From positions 62,001 through 126,000 of the forward strand of contig NZ_CANNFH010000001.1 in NCBI RefSeq assembly GCF_947503875.1: a DNA stretch of 64,000 bases, read 5' to 3'. This document shows, piece after piece, positions 63,145 to 64,000 of this stretch. Positions within the stretch are counted from its first letter, which is position 1, and every line of letters begins with the position of its first letter. A program made the translations under genes and the position numbers. Origin of the DNA: an uncultured Polaribacter sp. (GTDB lineage Bacteria > Bacteroidota > Bacteroidia > Flavobacteriales > Flavobacteriaceae). The notes under the pieces were generated by a model. The model ran no database searches. It saw only the letters and a list, made by a program, of their open reading frames with translations, and was not told the origin of the DNA.

Positions 63145-64000
63145 TTAAGGCTTGTTTTGGTGATTTACCAAGGTTTCCTTCAACCAATTTAAATACGTAT
63201 TTTTATCTGTGTATTGTTGAGGTGTATTTAAAACTTTTAAATCAGCGTTAAAAACCACATAATAAGGTTGTGAGGCATTTTTAAAATTAATCACCTGAAA
63301 GGTTGACCATTTATCACCATACGTTTTTATTTTTTTAAGGCTACCGTTCGCTTTTTTAAAGTTGAATTGTGCTGCTACTGGTAATTCTTTTTCGTAATCA
63401 TCTACATATAAAGAGATTAATACAAATTTGTTTTTTAAAAGTTGATAAATTTCGGGGTCACTCCACACATTTTCTTCCATTTTACGACAATTTACACATG
63501 CCCAACCTGTAAAATCTAACAAAATTGGTTTGTTAACTTCTTTCGCTTTTGCGAAACCAGCATCAAAATCTTTATAGCAATCTAAACCTAAAGGACATTC
63601 TGATTCTTGTTCATAAATGCTATAAAATTGTGGTGGAGGAAAACCACTAAGTAAACTCAAATTCCAACTTGGTGTTTTAAAAGTGCCTGGTATTAAATAA
63701 ATAACAAAAGCGGATACCAAAATACCAAAAGAAATTCTAGAAAAAGATAGTTTTTTGATAGGAGAATCGTGTGGAAATTTAATTTTAGCAAATAAATACA
63801 AGGCTAAACCAATAAAAATAACAACCCAAATAGCAATAAAAATTTCTCTTTTAAAAACACCCCAATGTCCAACTAAATCAGAATTGGAAAGAAATTTAAA
63901 GGCAAAAGCCAGTTCTAAGAAACCTAAAACTACTTTGGTAGTATTTAGCCATCCACCAGATTTTGGTAAAGCCTTAAGTAAGTTAGGAAATAGTGCAAAT
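63145..64000 (-). CDS. DsbD-like thiol:disulfide interchange protein (C-terminal part, runs off the window)
   Basis: Thioredoxin-like domain with FTGWACVNCRKMEENVW; the frame stays open upstream of 63801 to the window edge through membrane segments. Confidence 0.85.
   Translation of the reverse strand, partial: FALFPNLLKALPKSGGWLNTTKVVLGFLELAFAFKFLSNSDLVGHWGVFKREIFIAIWVVIFIGLALYLFAKIKFPHDSPIKKLSFSRISFGILVSAFVIYLIPGTFKTPSWNLSLLSGFPPPQFYSIYEQESECPLGLDCYKDFDAGFAKAKEVNKPILLDFTGWACVNCRKMEENVWSDPEIYQLLKNKFVLISLYVDDYEKELPVAAQFNFKKANGSLKKIKTYGDKWSTFQVINFKNASQPYYVVFNADLKVLNTPQQYTDKNTYLNWLKETLVNHQNKP

Overview
AT-rich Bacteroidota (Flavobacteriia-type) chromosomal window. (1) Left: M1 aminopeptidase, DUF58 protein and tRNA-Asp(GTC). 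(2) 4.0-9.9 kb: an accessory segment with a WYL-domain regulator, an orphan membrane protein, two duplicated YwqK/MORN-type lipoproteins (the second has homopolymer tracts at both ends) and a decayed IS6-family element. (3) 9.9-51.5 kb: a large polysaccharide-utilization locus (PUL): AraC regulator, SusE/F-like lipoprotein, SusC/SusD, two GH30-like and one GH51-like clan GH-A enzyme, four S1 sulfatases, three GH2 enzymes, a GH16, sugar MFS transporter, SGNH hydrolase, DUF5107-TPR protein and several T9SS-secreted proteins. (4) 51.9-57.1 kb: Leloir genes (galT, galK, a galM with an in-frame stop, galE) with a GntR-type regulator. (5) Right: a (TTA)n microsatellite, a decayed IS30-family element, comM/yifB, ppc and the C-terminal part of a DsbD-like protein. 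The strongest new observation is a three-copy promoter/operator architecture, ATTRTCCATAT-N12-TGTCTATT-N20-TAnnTTT(G/A), with exact spacing in all copies. It lies upstream of three PUL transcription units and contains 21-bp-spaced direct half-sites of the kind expected for the adjacent AraC-family regulator. Together with the Leloir genes, the locus looks like a sulfated galactose-containing glycan utilization system. Family assignments come from reading motifs by eye; no searches were run.
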